Assembly: GCF_030811835.1 (NCBI RefSeq)
Contig: NZ_JAUSRO010000007.1
Coordinates: 62,001 to 126,000 of the forward strand
Reading direction: 5' to 3'
Source of the DNA: Variovorax ginsengisoli
Lineage (GTDB): Bacteria; Pseudomonadota; Gammaproteobacteria; Burkholderiales; Burkholderiaceae_C
Length of the DNA: 64,000 bases
Part shown: positions 1 to 9,275 of the stretch, piece after piece
How the letters are laid out: each line of letters begins with the position of its first letter
How positions within the stretch are numbered: the first letter of the stretch is position 1
Translations under genes and position numbers: made by a program
The notes under the pieces: model-generated
What the model was told of the DNA's origin: nothing
What the model saw: the letters and a program-made list of their open reading frames with translations, nothing else
The model's database searches: none

Positions 1-1
1 G

Positions 2-103
2 ATGATGCCTTCGGGCGTCGGGCATCACCGTGTGATGCTGGGCAAGGACCGCTGGTACGAGGACGGCGCGGGCGCGGCGGCCTCAGGGGCTCAGGTCGCG
101 TAG
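2..103 (+). CDS. C-terminal fragment of an unidentified gene
   Basis: The frame is open from the left edge and stops at a TAG at 101-103. It encodes about 33 residues ending in SGAQVA. The last 13 bases overlap the 3' end of the convergent MarR gene. The fragment is too short to name. It includes a hydrophilic HHRVMLGKDRWYED stretch. The other two forward frames are less plausible: one hits a stop at once, the other reads through into the MarR gene. It could be non-coding. Confidence 0.35.
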   Translation: MMPSGVGHHRVMLGKDRWYEDGAGAAASGAQVA

Positions 104-573
104 GCCTCCAGCCCCAGCATCACGACCGTTGCCACGTCCTTGCCCACGCTGGCGCGGAACTCGGCTTCGGCCTGTGCCACGGCGCGCCGGAAGGCGTCGA
201 GCCAGGCCAGGCCGTCGGCGGTGAAAAGCACGCGGCGCGCCCGCGCATCGTGCGGGTCGGCCCCGCGCGTGACCAGGCCCCAGGCCTCGCACTGGTCGAC
301 CAGTGCGCCCATGGCCTGCTTCGTCATGCCCGCACGCTCGGCCATGTCGGTGAGCCGCGAGCCGCCGCGCGCCAGGTGGCGCGTGATGTGGATGTGCGCG
401 GCGCTCACCTGCGCGCGGGCAGCCAGGTTGGACAACGCCAGCGGCACTTCGGCGTCGTGCGCCATGAGTGCGAGCACCCGCTCGTCGAAGCGCCGCATCG
501 CATGGCCGAGGAGGCGACCCAGATGGGTCTGGCGCCAGGCGTCGGGGTCGCTGGCGAAGGGCATGTCGGTCAT
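91..573 (-). CDS. MarR-family winged-helix transcriptional regulator
   Basis: This 160-residue protein has the MarR layout. There is a helical dimerisation segment at each end and a central winged helix at about residues 70-120. The recognition region is LTDMAERAGMTKQAMGALVD and the wing is DPHDARARRVLF. MarR proteins bind palindromic operators as dimers and usually release DNA when they bind a small phenolic or similar ligand. No ligand can be predicted here. The gene is divergent from recA with 144 bases between the two starts. That spacer carries the recA promoter and an imperfect GTAAA...TTTAC pair at 584-614, which could serve autoregulation. Assignment to the family is firm; function is unknown. 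Confidence 0.88.
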   Translation of the reverse strand: MTDMPFASDPDAWRQTHLGRLLGHAMRRFDERVLALMAHDAEVPLALSNLAARAQVSAAHIHITRHLARGGSRLTDMAERAGMTKQAMGALVDQCEAWGLVTRGADPHDARARRVLFTADGLAWLDAFRRAVAQAEAEFRASVGKDVATVVMLGLEAYAT

Positions 574-609
574 GGTGCAAATAGTAAAGCAAACTGACCA
601 AAAAATGGG

Positions 610-637
610 TTTACTTCATCAGACCCATCGCTACACT
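610..637 (+). promoter_or_regulatory. Candidate sigma-70 promoter of recA
   Basis: A -35 element TTTACT (610-615) and a -10 element TACACT (632-637) are separated by 16 bases. This lies about 80 bases upstream of the recA start and directly before the LexA-like box. It was found by eye against the consensus. Confidence 0.5.
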
Positions 638-638
638 A

Positions 639-654
639 CTGTTCAAGCATCCAG
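639..654 (+). promoter_or_regulatory. LexA (SOS) box upstream of recA
   Basis: The sequence CTGTTCAAGCATCCAG fits the proteobacterial SOS box CTGT-N8-ACAG except for one base (CCAG in the right arm). It sits two bases after the proposed -10 element, where bound LexA would block initiation. The position and near-consensus match make it a credible operator for SOS control of recA. Confidence 0.65.
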
Positions 655-717
655 CCTGTGGTTAAAAGCAGCGAGGATGGCATCCCACACCACCGTTGAT
701 ATTCAAGGAGTTTTCTC

Positions 718-1841
<1,124 letters not shown>

Positions 1842-1842
<1 letters not shown>

Positions 1843-2306
1843 TGGGTTTTGCCGCGCCCTCGCTCAAGGGCCGCGCACTGCGGCTTCTGAGCCAGCGCGA
1901 GCATTCGCGCACCGAGCTCGAACGCAAGCTGGCGAAGTACGAGGAGGTGCCCGGCACCCTGGCCGCGGCGCTCGACGAACTCGCCGCGAAAGACTTCATC
2001 AGCGAGGCGCGCGTGGTTCAGTCGGTGGTGCACCAGCGCGCGCCGCGCATGGGCGCGGCAAGGGTGCGGCAAGAACTCCAGCACAAGGGGATTGCGCCTG
2101 AAGCCATTGCCCAAGCAGTGGCCGGCCTTCGGGAAAGCGAAACGTCGCGTGCCTTCGAGGTGTGGCGCCGCCGCTTCGAGGTGCCGCCGCAGGACGCGAA
2201 GGAGCGCGCCAGGCAGATGCGCTTCCTGATGGCGCGTGGCTTTTCCGGCGCGGTCGTGGCGAAGGTGCTGCGGATGGACCCCACGGAGCCTGACGCGTTC
2301 AGCTGA
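1842..2306 (+). CDS. recX: Regulatory protein RecX
   Basis: RecX is a small helical protein that binds RecA filaments and dampens RecA activity. The 154-residue product shows the family pattern of three-helix repeats: [19 protein letters not shown] near residue 12, then [20 protein letters not shown], and a final repeat ending [12 protein letters not shown]. Its ATG overlaps the recA stop codon by one base, so RecX synthesis depends on recA translation. Family, length and position all agree. Confidence 0.95.
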
Positions 2307-2419
2307 GCGCGCCCCGCTGCGCCCCCTTCGGCACCCCCTGCGGCGCCTTGGAGGACAATGGTGGCTGCCGTCCTGCTCAGCGCCGCCCCCCGCTCCATGC
2401 CTCCTCGACCCCGCTTCCC

Positions 2420-3370
2420 ATGATCGTCCGGAATCGCCCTTCCGGGCTGAAGATGTTTCTTCTCTGGCGCGGCTCGATCCTGTGGCGCATCGGCCCCGCG
2501 CTGCTGGTCAACCTCATCGTCGCCATCCTCGTGACCCTGGCCCACGGCCACCTGGGGCAGTTCAAGATCCCGATCGGCACCGTGCCCTTCACCCTCATTG
2601 GCCTCCCGTTGGCTATTTTCCTGGGCTTTCGCAACAGTGCCGCCTACGATCGATTCTGGGAGGCGCGCAAGCTCTGGGGCGAAGTGGTGCTGCGCTCGCG
2701 CAATCTGGCGCGGCAGTGCCAGAGCCTGATCGACGGCGACGGGCCGGCGCGCCTGGAAGGCCCGGGTTCAGGTGGCCTGGACGACCTGCGCGTGCGCATG
2801 ACCCTGCGCGCCGCGGCCTTCGCGCATGCGCTGCGGCATCAACTGCGCGGCAGCGATCCGATGACCGACGTGCAGCGCTTTCTGCGCGAACCTGAACGGC
2901 AGGCTATGCGCGCCTTCTCCAACCGACCGCACTTCCTGATGCTGCGCATGGGCGATGACCTGCAAGAGGCGCTGCGCGGCCGCCGCATCGACCCCTGCGT
3001 CGCGGTGGCGATCGATGGGACGCTGTCCGCCCTGAGCGGCGCGGCCGCGGCGTGCGAGCGTATCCGCGGTACGCCCATCCCCTTCTCGTACACGTTGCTG
3101 CTGCATCGCACCGCGTACCTGTATTGCTACCTGTTGCCCTTCGGTCTGATCGACTCGATCGGCTTCATGACGCCCTTCGTGACGTTGATCATCGCGTACA
3201 CCTTCTTCGGCCTCGACGCGCTGGGCGACGAGATCGAGGAGCCTTTCGGCATCGAACCCAACGACCTCCCGCTCGAGGCGATTTGCCGCACGCTGGAAAT
3301 CGACCTGCTCGAGACGGTCGGCGCACCCGCGCCGCCGCCGCTGCGGCCGGTCGACTACCGGCTGCAATGA
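2420..3370 (+). CDS. Bestrophin-family anion channel-like membrane protein
   Basis: The 316-residue product matches the bacterial bestrophin (UPF0187) family. An N-terminal WRGSILWRIGPALLVNLIVAI segment begins the membrane region. The family-typical FRNSAAYDRFWEARKLWGEV follows near residues 70-90, and the later membrane part includes FGLIDSIGFMTPFVTLIIAY. The ending DEIEEPFGIEPNDLPLEAICRTLEIDLLE is characteristic. Bestrophins form pentameric channels in the inner membrane. The bacterial members studied conduct ions, but the physiological role here is unknown. I chose the ATG at 2420 because it begins the conserved MIVRNRPSG segment; an in-frame TTG at 2348 would add residues unlike the family. 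Confidence 0.9.
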   Translation: MIVRNRPSGLKMFLLWRGSILWRIGPALLVNLIVAILVTLAHGHLGQFKIPIGTVPFTLIGLPLAIFLGFRNSAAYDRFWEARKLWGEVVLRSRNLARQCQSLIDGDGPARLEGPGSGGLDDLRVRMTLRAAAFAHALRHQLRGSDPMTDVQRFLREPERQAMRAFSNRPHFLMLRMGDDLQEALRGRRIDPCVAVAIDGTLSALSGAAAACERIRGTPIPFSYTLLLHRTAYLYCYLLPFGLIDSIGFMTPFVTLIIAYTFFGLDALGDEIEEPFGIEPNDLPLEAICRTLEIDLLETVGAPAPPPLRPVDYRLQ

Positions 3371-3414
3371 GCCCCGCGTTTTTTCCTTCCCCTGCCCATC
3401 CACGAGAGCCCGCC

Positions 3415-4911
3415 ATGTCCTACGAAAGCCGCATCCGCCTGCCCGAATTGCTGAACCGCGTCACCAGCGCGGACGCCGCCGCCGGATGGATCCGCGACGG
3501 CATGGTCGTCGGCATGAGCGGCTTCACCCGCGCAGGCGATGCCAAGGCCGTGCCGCTGGCCCTGGCCGAACGCGCCCGGCGCGAGCCGCTGAAGATCACG
3601 CTGATGACGGGTGCCTCGCTGGGCAGCGACATCGACCGCACGCTGGCCGAGGCCGGCGCCATCGCGCGACGCATGCCCTTCCAGGCCGACCCGACGCTGC
3701 GCGCCGCGATCAACCGCGGCGAGGTGATGTTCATCGACCACCACCTGTCGGAGACGGTCGAACTGCTGCGCACCCGGCAGATACCGCCCATCGACATCGC
3801 GGTGATCGAGGCGGTGGCCATCACCGAAACCGGGGCCATCGTGCCGACCACCTCCATCGGCAACAGCGCGAGCTTCGCGATCCTGGCGGACAAGGTCATC
3901 GTCGAGATCAACATGACGCAATCGGCGGCGCTGGAAGGCCTGCACGACATCTTCATTCCCAAGCACCGCCCCCAGCGCGAGCCGATGCCGCTGATGACGC
4001 CGTACGACCGCATCGGCACCACCGCCATCGAGATCCCGCCGGAGAAGATCGTCGCCATCGTCATCACCGACAAGGCCGACAGCACCTCGAACGTGCTGCC
4101 TGCGGATGCCGAGACGGCGGCCATCGCCGGGCATCTGGTCGAATTCTTCGAGCGCGAGGTCGCGCAGGGCCGGCTCACCGAGCGGCTGCTGCCGCTGCAG
4201 GCGGGCATCGGCACCGTCGCCAATGCGGTGATGTCAGGGCTGGGCGCCGGGCCGTTCCGGCACCTGAGCATGTATTCGGAGGTGCTGCAGGACTCGACCT
4301 TCGACCTGTTCGATGCCGGCAAGCTCGACTTCGCGTCGGGCTCGTCGATCACGCTGTCGCCGGCGCGCGCCGCGCAGGTCTTCGGCAACCTCGATGCGTA
4401 CAAGGACCGGCTGGTGCTGCGCACGCAGGAGGTCAGCAACCACCCGGAGATCATCCGCCGGCTCGGTATCATCGCGCTCAACACGGCGCTCGAGGCCGAC
4501 ATCTACGGCAACGTCAATTCGACGCACGTGCTGGGCACGCACATGATGAACGGCATCGGTGGCTCGGGCGACTTCGCGCGCAACGCCTACCTGTCGATCT
4601 TCGCGACCAAGTCGGTGGCCAAGGGCGGCGCGGTGTCGAGCATCGTGCCGATGGTCTCGCACGTGGACCATATCCCGCAGGACGTGGACATCCTGGTCAC
4701 CGAAGTCGGGCTGGCCGACCTGCGCGGCCTGGCACCGCGCGAGCGGGCGCACGCCATCATCGAGAACTGCACGGCCCAGCCCTACCGCGACATGCTGCGC
4801 GCGTACTATGAAGAGGCCGTCGCCACGCGTGGCGGGCAGACGCCGCATGTGCTGGAGAAGGCGCTGTCCTGGCACCTGCGCTACCGGGACACGGGCACCA
4901 TGCTCGGCTGA
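3415..4911 (+). CDS. Acetyl-CoA hydrolase / succinate CoA-transferase family protein
   Basis: This 498-residue protein belongs to the class I CoA-transferase group that includes succinyl-CoA:acetate CoA-transferase (AarC, ScpC/YgfH-like). These enzymes move CoA between carboxylic acids through a glutamyl-CoA thioester. The motif GAGPFRHLSMYSEVLQDSTF contains the likely catalytic Glu (in YSEVLQD). The glycine-rich GIGGSGDFARNAYLSIF loop near residue 380 is the family signature. The start at 3415 gives the expected N-terminus (SYESRIRLPELLNRV). It lies 44 bases after the bestrophin gene, so the two may be co-transcribed. The exact donor and acceptor acids cannot be read from sequence. Confidence 0.9.
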   Translation: MSYESRIRLPELLNRVTSADAAAGWIRDGMVVGMSGFTRAGDAKAVPLALAERARREPLKITLMTGASLGSDIDRTLAEAGAIARRMPFQADPTLRAAINRGEVMFIDHHLSETVELLRTRQIPPIDIAVIEAVAITETGAIVPTTSIGNSASFAILADKVIVEINMTQSAALEGLHDIFIPKHRPQREPMPLMTPYDRIGTTAIEIPPEKIVAIVITDKADSTSNVLPADAETAAIAGHLVEFFEREVAQGRLTERLLPLQAGIGTVANAVMSGLGAGPFRHLSMYSEVLQDSTFDLFDAGKLDFASGSSITLSPARAAQVFGNLDAYKDRLVLRTQEVSNHPEIIRRLGIIALNTALEADIYGNVNSTHVLGTHMMNGIGGSGDFARNAYLSIFATKSVAKGGAVSSIVPMVSHVDHIPQDVDILVTEVGLADLRGLAPRERAHAIIENCTAQPYRDMLRAYYEEAVATRGGQTPHVLEKALSWHLRYRDTGTMLG

Positions 4912-4937
4912 CACTCCGGCTCGAGCGTGATCCGATG

Positions 4938-4952
4938 GGCCCGGCTCGGGCC
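4938..4952. terminator. GC hairpin between convergent genes
   Basis: A perfect six-base-pair stem, GGCCCG-GCT-CGGGCC, lies between the convergent CoA-transferase and ankyrin genes. No T-tract follows on either strand, so intrinsic termination is uncertain. Confidence 0.3.
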
Positions 4953-4972
4953 TTGCAGGTCTGCCGTGCGTC

Positions 4973-7138
4973 TCACTGCAACAGCGTGCGCACCTTTCTC
5001 AGCGAGCCTGCAAGCAGGTCGACCGGGCGCTTTCCCTCGTTGTCCTGGATGTTCTTGTCTGCACCTCTGACCAGGACGATGTCGTAGTTGGGCACGCTCT
5101 CGTCATCGCTCTCCCGCTCGGCGGCGTAGTGCAGCATGGTGCGGCCTTGGTCGTCGCGGGCGTTGATGTCGATTCCCAAGCCGAGGAGGAAATCGAGAAA
5201 GGCGACTTCCTGCGGAAACGACCGGCGCGGTAGCCAGTGATAGCGGGTCAGGTTGTGCAGCAGCGTCTGCCTGCCCGGCTCCAGCGCCACCGGGTCGAGC
5301 CCCTTGGCCATGATCAACCGAAAGACGTCCTCTTGCGAGCAATAGGCCAGGGTCGAACGTCCGTTGCCATCGGCAAGAGTCGCGTCTGCACCCAGTTCGA
5401 GCAGGGCCAGGATGGCGCTGTCGCCGCTGAGCGAGCGAGACAGCAGCGCCGCCTGGAGCGGCGTGTACTTCGTCCCTTGCTCGCCGTTCGGCGGGAGGGC
5501 CCGGGCATTGACCTCGGCGCCGCCGGCAACGAGCACGCGCACCTTGTCGCCTGTGTTGGCCGAGTGCAACGGCATGCGACCGTGGGCGTCGCGGACATTC
5601 GGATTGGCGCCATGTGCGAGCAGCACCCTTGCCGTGGCGCTACCGCCCCAGCCGAGCATCGTGACGCCGTTGTCCCAGGGCGCGTCCGGGTCGGCGCCGG
5701 CACTCAACAACGCCTCCAGCATGCTCAGGTAGTCCGCCTGGCTGATGTGGGCCTTGAGCTGCTTGTCGAGTTCCTTGGGGGGCTCCTTGGCGTACGCCTC
5801 GAGGGCGCGCTTGGCATCCCGATACCGCTGGCGGGTCTGTTCGTCCTTGGCTTGATCGATCAATGTGTCGAGCCGCGACAGATCGCCAAAGCTGTAGCGC
5901 TTGAGCAGTCGTTGCCTGTACTGCTCGCGGGTCATCGAGGCGATCTCTGCGCGCGTGACGACCAGATCGTGCAGCGGCCAATAGCGCTGGTGCTTCCAGC
6001 CGTTCACGCGTGCGCCGTTCGCCACGAGCCAGCGCACGGTGCCAAGCGCGCTTTCCTTGACCGCTGCGTTGAGCGGCAGCAGCCGTGTATTCAGTGTCGC
6101 ACCCGCCTGGAGCAGGCGCTCGATCATGGCTGTGTTGTCGTGGCGTGTGGCGTAAGTGATGGCTGTGAAAAACTCCTGCTCGCTTGCCGTCTCGTCCAGC
6201 AGCCAATCGCTGCTCGGTACGCAGTCCGGGGTGGCACCGGCGCGCAGCGCTGCATCGACGCCGGTGAGCGAATTGGCGCGCGCTGCACTGAGCAGCGCAC
6301 GATCCGCACCCGTTCTTTCCACCACCGCCAGCGGTGGCTCATCGGGGCCGACATTCTTCGGATCGCGCTCCAGCCACGCGATCCACCCCTTGGCGCCGTC
6401 GCTGCCGGCGTCGAGGTAGAACGTATCGCCTTTCACGCCATTGCCAAAGCGCATCCATGAAGCCCATTCGGTGCCAGCAAGGCCGAGCTGCGACATCTGC
6501 GTGATGAACGTGAAGAAGTCCGGCGCGAGCGCCAGGCCATGGAGCATCTCCAGTTCGTGCGAGAAGTAGCGCACCGGCTGTTTCGCGGGGTCGGGCTGGG
6601 TCGCATCGATCGTCAACCAGTCGCCATTGACGAGGTTGTAGAAGGCGAACTGATGCTCCCACATGTCCGGCCGGTTGGGGGCTTCGGACAGGTCCTTGCC
6701 CGCCAGGTCCTTTTTCCATTCCAGGAAGATCGGCATTGCCATATCGTCGATATGCGCCAGGCTCCACACCGCATCGCGGTTGAAGCTCATGTTGGGCATT
6801 TCGTCTTTTTCCATCGACCGAAGATGGGACGGCACATGCCAGCCGAAGGCCACCTCGGCAGACAGCTGCGTCAGCACACTGCGCAGCTGCGCCGGAATGG
6901 CCATGCGATGGCGCTGCTCGACGGCGGCGACCTGGCTTTCGGTGGCCGCAGGCGCCGTGTGCAGCGGTGTCACCTCCCAGCCGCGTTGGCGGGCAATGCC
7001 TTGCATCCATCGCCAACGGGATTGCCATTGTGTCCAGCGTGCCTGCATCTGAGGGTCTTCTTTGGTGCAGGCACCCAGCAAGGTCGACGAAGCCAGCATG
7101 ATCAGTCCTGCTTCGATAAATTGGCGCCGCAGGGTCAT
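4973..7138 (-). CDS. Lipoprotein with SMI1/KNR4-like and ankyrin-repeat domains
   Basis: The 721-residue product starts with a lipoprotein signal peptide whose lipobox LLGAC places the lipid-bearing Cys at residue 24. Residues about 60-270 resemble the SMI1/KNR4 (SUKH) fold: ESQVAAVEQRHRMAIPAQLRSVL, then a long acidic/aromatic region ending FYLDAGSDGAKGWIAWLERD. From about residue 285 to the end there are ankyrin-type repeats (ALRAGATPDCV, LLQAGATLN, LLSAGADPDAPWDNGVTMLG, LGADATLADGNGRSTLAY, GIDINARDDQGRTMLHYAAE). SUKH proteins often act as immunity proteins against contact-dependent toxins, and ankyrin repeats bind proteins. No toxin gene is adjacent, so the partner is unknown. The domain calls are by eye; the SUKH call is less certain than the ankyrin call. 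Confidence 0.78.
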   Translation of the reverse strand: MTLRRQFIEAGLIMLASSTLLGACTKEDPQMQARWTQWQSRWRWMQGIARQRGWEVTPLHTAPAATESQVAAVEQRHRMAIPAQLRSVLTQLSAEVAFGWHVPSHLRSMEKDEMPNMSFNRDAVWSLAHIDDMAMPIFLEWKKDLAGKDLSEAPNRPDMWEHQFAFYNLVNGDWLTIDATQPDPAKQPVRYFSHELEMLHGLALAPDFFTFITQMSQLGLAGTEWASWMRFGNGVKGDTFYLDAGSDGAKGWIAWLERDPKNVGPDEPPLAVVERTGADRALLSAARANSLTGVDAALRAGATPDCVPSSDWLLDETASEQEFFTAITYATRHDNTAMIERLLQAGATLNTRLLPLNAAVKESALGTVRWLVANGARVNGWKHQRYWPLHDLVVTRAEIASMTREQYRQRLLKRYSFGDLSRLDTLIDQAKDEQTRQRYRDAKRALEAYAKEPPKELDKQLKAHISQADYLSMLEALLSAGADPDAPWDNGVTMLGWGGSATARVLLAHGANPNVRDAHGRMPLHSANTGDKVRVLVAGGAEVNARALPPNGEQGTKYTPLQAALLSRSLSGDSAILALLELGADATLADGNGRSTLAYCSQEDVFRLIMAKGLDPVALEPGRQTLLHNLTRYHWLPRRSFPQEVAFLDFLLGLGIDINARDDQGRTMLHYAAERESDDESVPNYDIVLVRGADKNIQDNEGKRPVDLLAGSLRKVRTLLQ

Positions 7139-7235
7139 GCTGAGGGGGAGGTCATTGCGTGCGAGAGGGTTCCGTTTCCAGGTCTTCTGGCCTGCGCCCA
7201 GATTACCGGATCGCGCGCTGCCCGAGAATCCCCGG

Positions 7236-8033
7236 ATGCCTCACGCCGTCGCCTTGCTGCGCGCCGCACGCCTTGCGCGCAGCGGCAATCCCTTTCTCGC
7301 CCATGGCGGCTTCAAACGCGAGCGTTGCGAGGGCTGCAGGCTGGCGCCGAGCCATTGCATGTGTGCCCTGCACCCGAGCATGGACACGCGCGCCGGCGTG
7401 TGCCTGCTCATGTCGTACAAGGAGCCGCTCAAGCCCAGCAACACTGGCTGGCTGATCGCCGATGTGGTGGCCGACACCTTTGCCTTTGGCTGGGCACGCA
7501 CCGAGACTGATCCTGCGCTGCTCGCCCTGCTGAGCGATCCGCAGTGGCAGCCCTTCGTGGTGTTCCCGGGGCAGTACGCGGCGCCCGAGCGGGTGGTGGT
7601 GCATGCCGTGCCTCCGCCAGCGCCCTGGGGTGAAGGAACCGGAAGGCGCCCGCTGTTCATCCTGCTTGACGGGACCTGGGCCGAGGCCCGCAAGATGTTC
7701 GGAAGAAGCCCGTACCTCGACGCCTTGCCGGTGCTCAGCCTGCAGCCCGACCAGGTCTCCCAATACCAGCTGCGCCGCTCCGGCCGCGGCGACCATTTCT
7801 GCACCAGCGAGGTGGCTGCACTGTGCATGGATCTGGCGGGCGAGCATCGCACTGCGCAGACCTTGGACGCCTACCTGTCGGTCTTCACTCACCACTACCT
7901 GTGCGCGAAAAATCAGCAGCCCGTTGAATGGGAGGGCGTCGCGTACAGCAGGCTGCGGGCTGCGCTCGCCAGACCTGAGCGGCCGGGAAGCCAACTCAGG
8001 CCGCCGCCTGCAACCGACGGACTTCCTGCTTGA
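7236..8033 (+). CDS. DTW-domain tRNA-uridine aminocarboxypropyltransferase (TapT/TrmX-like)
   Basis: The 265-residue product has the DTW domain of enzymes that add the 3-amino-3-carboxypropyl group of S-adenosylmethionine to uridine in tRNA (acp3U47). The naming motif appears as LDGTWAEARKMF near residue 145. A cysteine set, C31, C34, C41 and C43 (CEGCRLAPSHCMC), lies near the N-terminus, as is usual for the family. The ATG at 7236 starts just before the conserved RSGNPFLAHGGFKRERC region; longer in-frame starts add non-conserved sequence that overlaps the divergent lipoprotein gene. Which of the two paralogue types it represents is not certain. Confidence 0.85.
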   Translation: MPHAVALLRAARLARSGNPFLAHGGFKRERCEGCRLAPSHCMCALHPSMDTRAGVCLLMSYKEPLKPSNTGWLIADVVADTFAFGWARTETDPALLALLSDPQWQPFVVFPGQYAAPERVVVHAVPPPAPWGEGTGRRPLFILLDGTWAEARKMFGRSPYLDALPVLSLQPDQVSQYQLRRSGRGDHFCTSEVAALCMDLAGEHRTAQTLDAYLSVFTHHYLCAKNQQPVEWEGVAYSRLRAALARPERPGSQLRPPPATDGLPA

Positions 8034-8163
8034 GGAACGCCAGGAAAGGCGCTTGAGCGACGCCGACAGGTGCGCAGGACAGCGAGTGTCGTCAAGCGGG
8101 TGATGCCCGTTCTGGTGAAGTCTCCCGGTTGGGCACGTAGTCCCGGAACGACACGGAGCTCCA

Positions 8164-8207
8164 GCGATCAGAAAAGGTGGTCTGAAATTTGCTTGCGCGA
8201 TCAGAAA
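8164..8207 (+). promoter_or_regulatory. Direct repeats upstream of the RpiR regulator gene
   Basis: The 11-base sequence GCGATCAGAAA occurs at 8164-8174 and again at 8197-8207, start to start 33 bases (about three helical turns). AT-rich sequence with TATATTTGTAAT follows at about 8232-8243, before the regulator start at 8287. The arrangement looks like an operator for the RpiR protein or another regulator of the downstream peptide operon. It was identified by eye only. The remainder of the 253-base gap (8034-8286) shows nothing else I can name. Confidence 0.4.
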
Positions 8208-8286
8208 TGACCAAAAATTTTCTTTGTGGCGGTATATTTGTAATCAAATTTACTTTTTTGCCCACGAAGCGTGCATTCACGACGGC

Positions 8287-9267
8287 ATGACCTCGATTTC
8301 CTCGACCCTTGGCACCACGGTGGCGCAGCGTATCGCGCAGGCGTTGCCGCGCCTGACGCGTTCGCACCGGCAGGTGGCTGACTACGTGCTCACGCACCCG
8401 CTGCAGGTGGCTACGCTGCCGATCGACGAGCTGGCCGAAGTGGCGGGTGTGTCGGTGGCCACGGCCAACCGCTTCGCCCGGGCGTTGGGATTCGAGGGGT
8501 ACGCGAGCTTTCGCGGTGAGCTGGTGCGCGGCTTCGAGCCGCTGATTGCGCCGGTCGAGCAGCTGCGCGGCAATCTCGCGCAGCCTTCCACCGTGGCGGA
8601 GGTTTTCGCCACCGCGCTGGAAGAGAGCCATCGGAACATCGAGGCCACGCGTCGCACGCTGGACTACGGTTCCTGCGAGCGCGCCGTGCAGTACATCCTG
8701 GATGCGCGCACCGTGTTCATCGCCGGATACGGTGCCAGCGCCCATCTGGCCGGCCTCCTGCACCATGGCCTGGATGCCTACTGCGCCGATTTGCGCCTGC
8801 TGCCGACCGTCAGCGGTGCGACACATGGCGCGCGGTCGCTCTCGCGCGGCACGCCCGGCGACCTGCTGGTGGCGATCGGCTTTCCGCGCTATCTGACCGA
8901 CACCGTGACGCTCGCCGGCATTGCCCGTGCCCACGGCGTGCCGGTGCTGGTGCTGACCGACCGCCCCAGCTCGCCGCTCGCGCCGCTGGCCGATGTCGTG
9001 CTCTACGCGCAGGCCGAGACCCGCTACCGCCCCAACTGCGAGACCAGCGTGCTGGCGCTGATCGAGGCGCTCTCCAGCGCCGTCGCGCTGCGCACGCCCG
9101 GCGCCTTCCAGCTCGCCGGCAAGGTGGTCGAGTCGGTGGTGCCCTGGCTGCACGGCGCGCAGGGCCTGCGCACCGCGGCAACCGCTGAAACCGTGGCGGC
9201 CCCAACGCCTGTACCGCCTGTCCCTGAATCCGAAGCCGGCGCGGTCATTGCGCGGGCGGCCACCTGA
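8287..9267 (+). CDS. MurR/RpiR-family transcriptional regulator with SIS domain
   Basis: The 326-residue protein has an N-terminal RpiR helix-turn-helix domain (about residues 10-85: LTRSHRQVADYVLTHPLQVA, then LAEVAGVSVATANRFARALGFEGYASFR). A SIS sugar-isomerase-like sensor domain follows at about residues 125-265 (TVFIAGYGASAHLAGLLHHGL, DLLVAIGFPRYLTDTV, VPVLVLTDRPSSPLAPLADVVL). Such regulators usually sense phosphosugars, but several control peptide or amino-sugar uptake. It sits eight bases before the isoaspartyl peptidase gene, so it probably leads and controls this peptide operon. The ATG at 8287 starts at the conserved region; the AT-rich sequence before it looks like promoter. Confidence 0.92.
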   Translation: MTSISSTLGTTVAQRIAQALPRLTRSHRQVADYVLTHPLQVATLPIDELAEVAGVSVATANRFARALGFEGYASFRGELVRGFEPLIAPVEQLRGNLAQPSTVAEVFATALEESHRNIEATRRTLDYGSCERAVQYILDARTVFIAGYGASAHLAGLLHHGLDAYCADLRLLPTVSGATHGARSLSRGTPGDLLVAIGFPRYLTDTVTLAGIARAHGVPVLVLTDRPSSPLAPLADVVLYAQAETRYRPNCETSVLALIEALSSAVALRTPGAFQLAGKVVESVVPWLHGAQGLRTAATAETVAAPTPVPPVPESEAGAVIARAAT

Positions 9268-9275
9268 CACACACC

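Noticed and set aside
584..614. GTAAA...TTTAC inverted pair as a MarR operator
   Set aside because: The arms are only five bases with a 21-base gap and no further symmetry; it is mentioned only as a weak possibility in the MarR entry.
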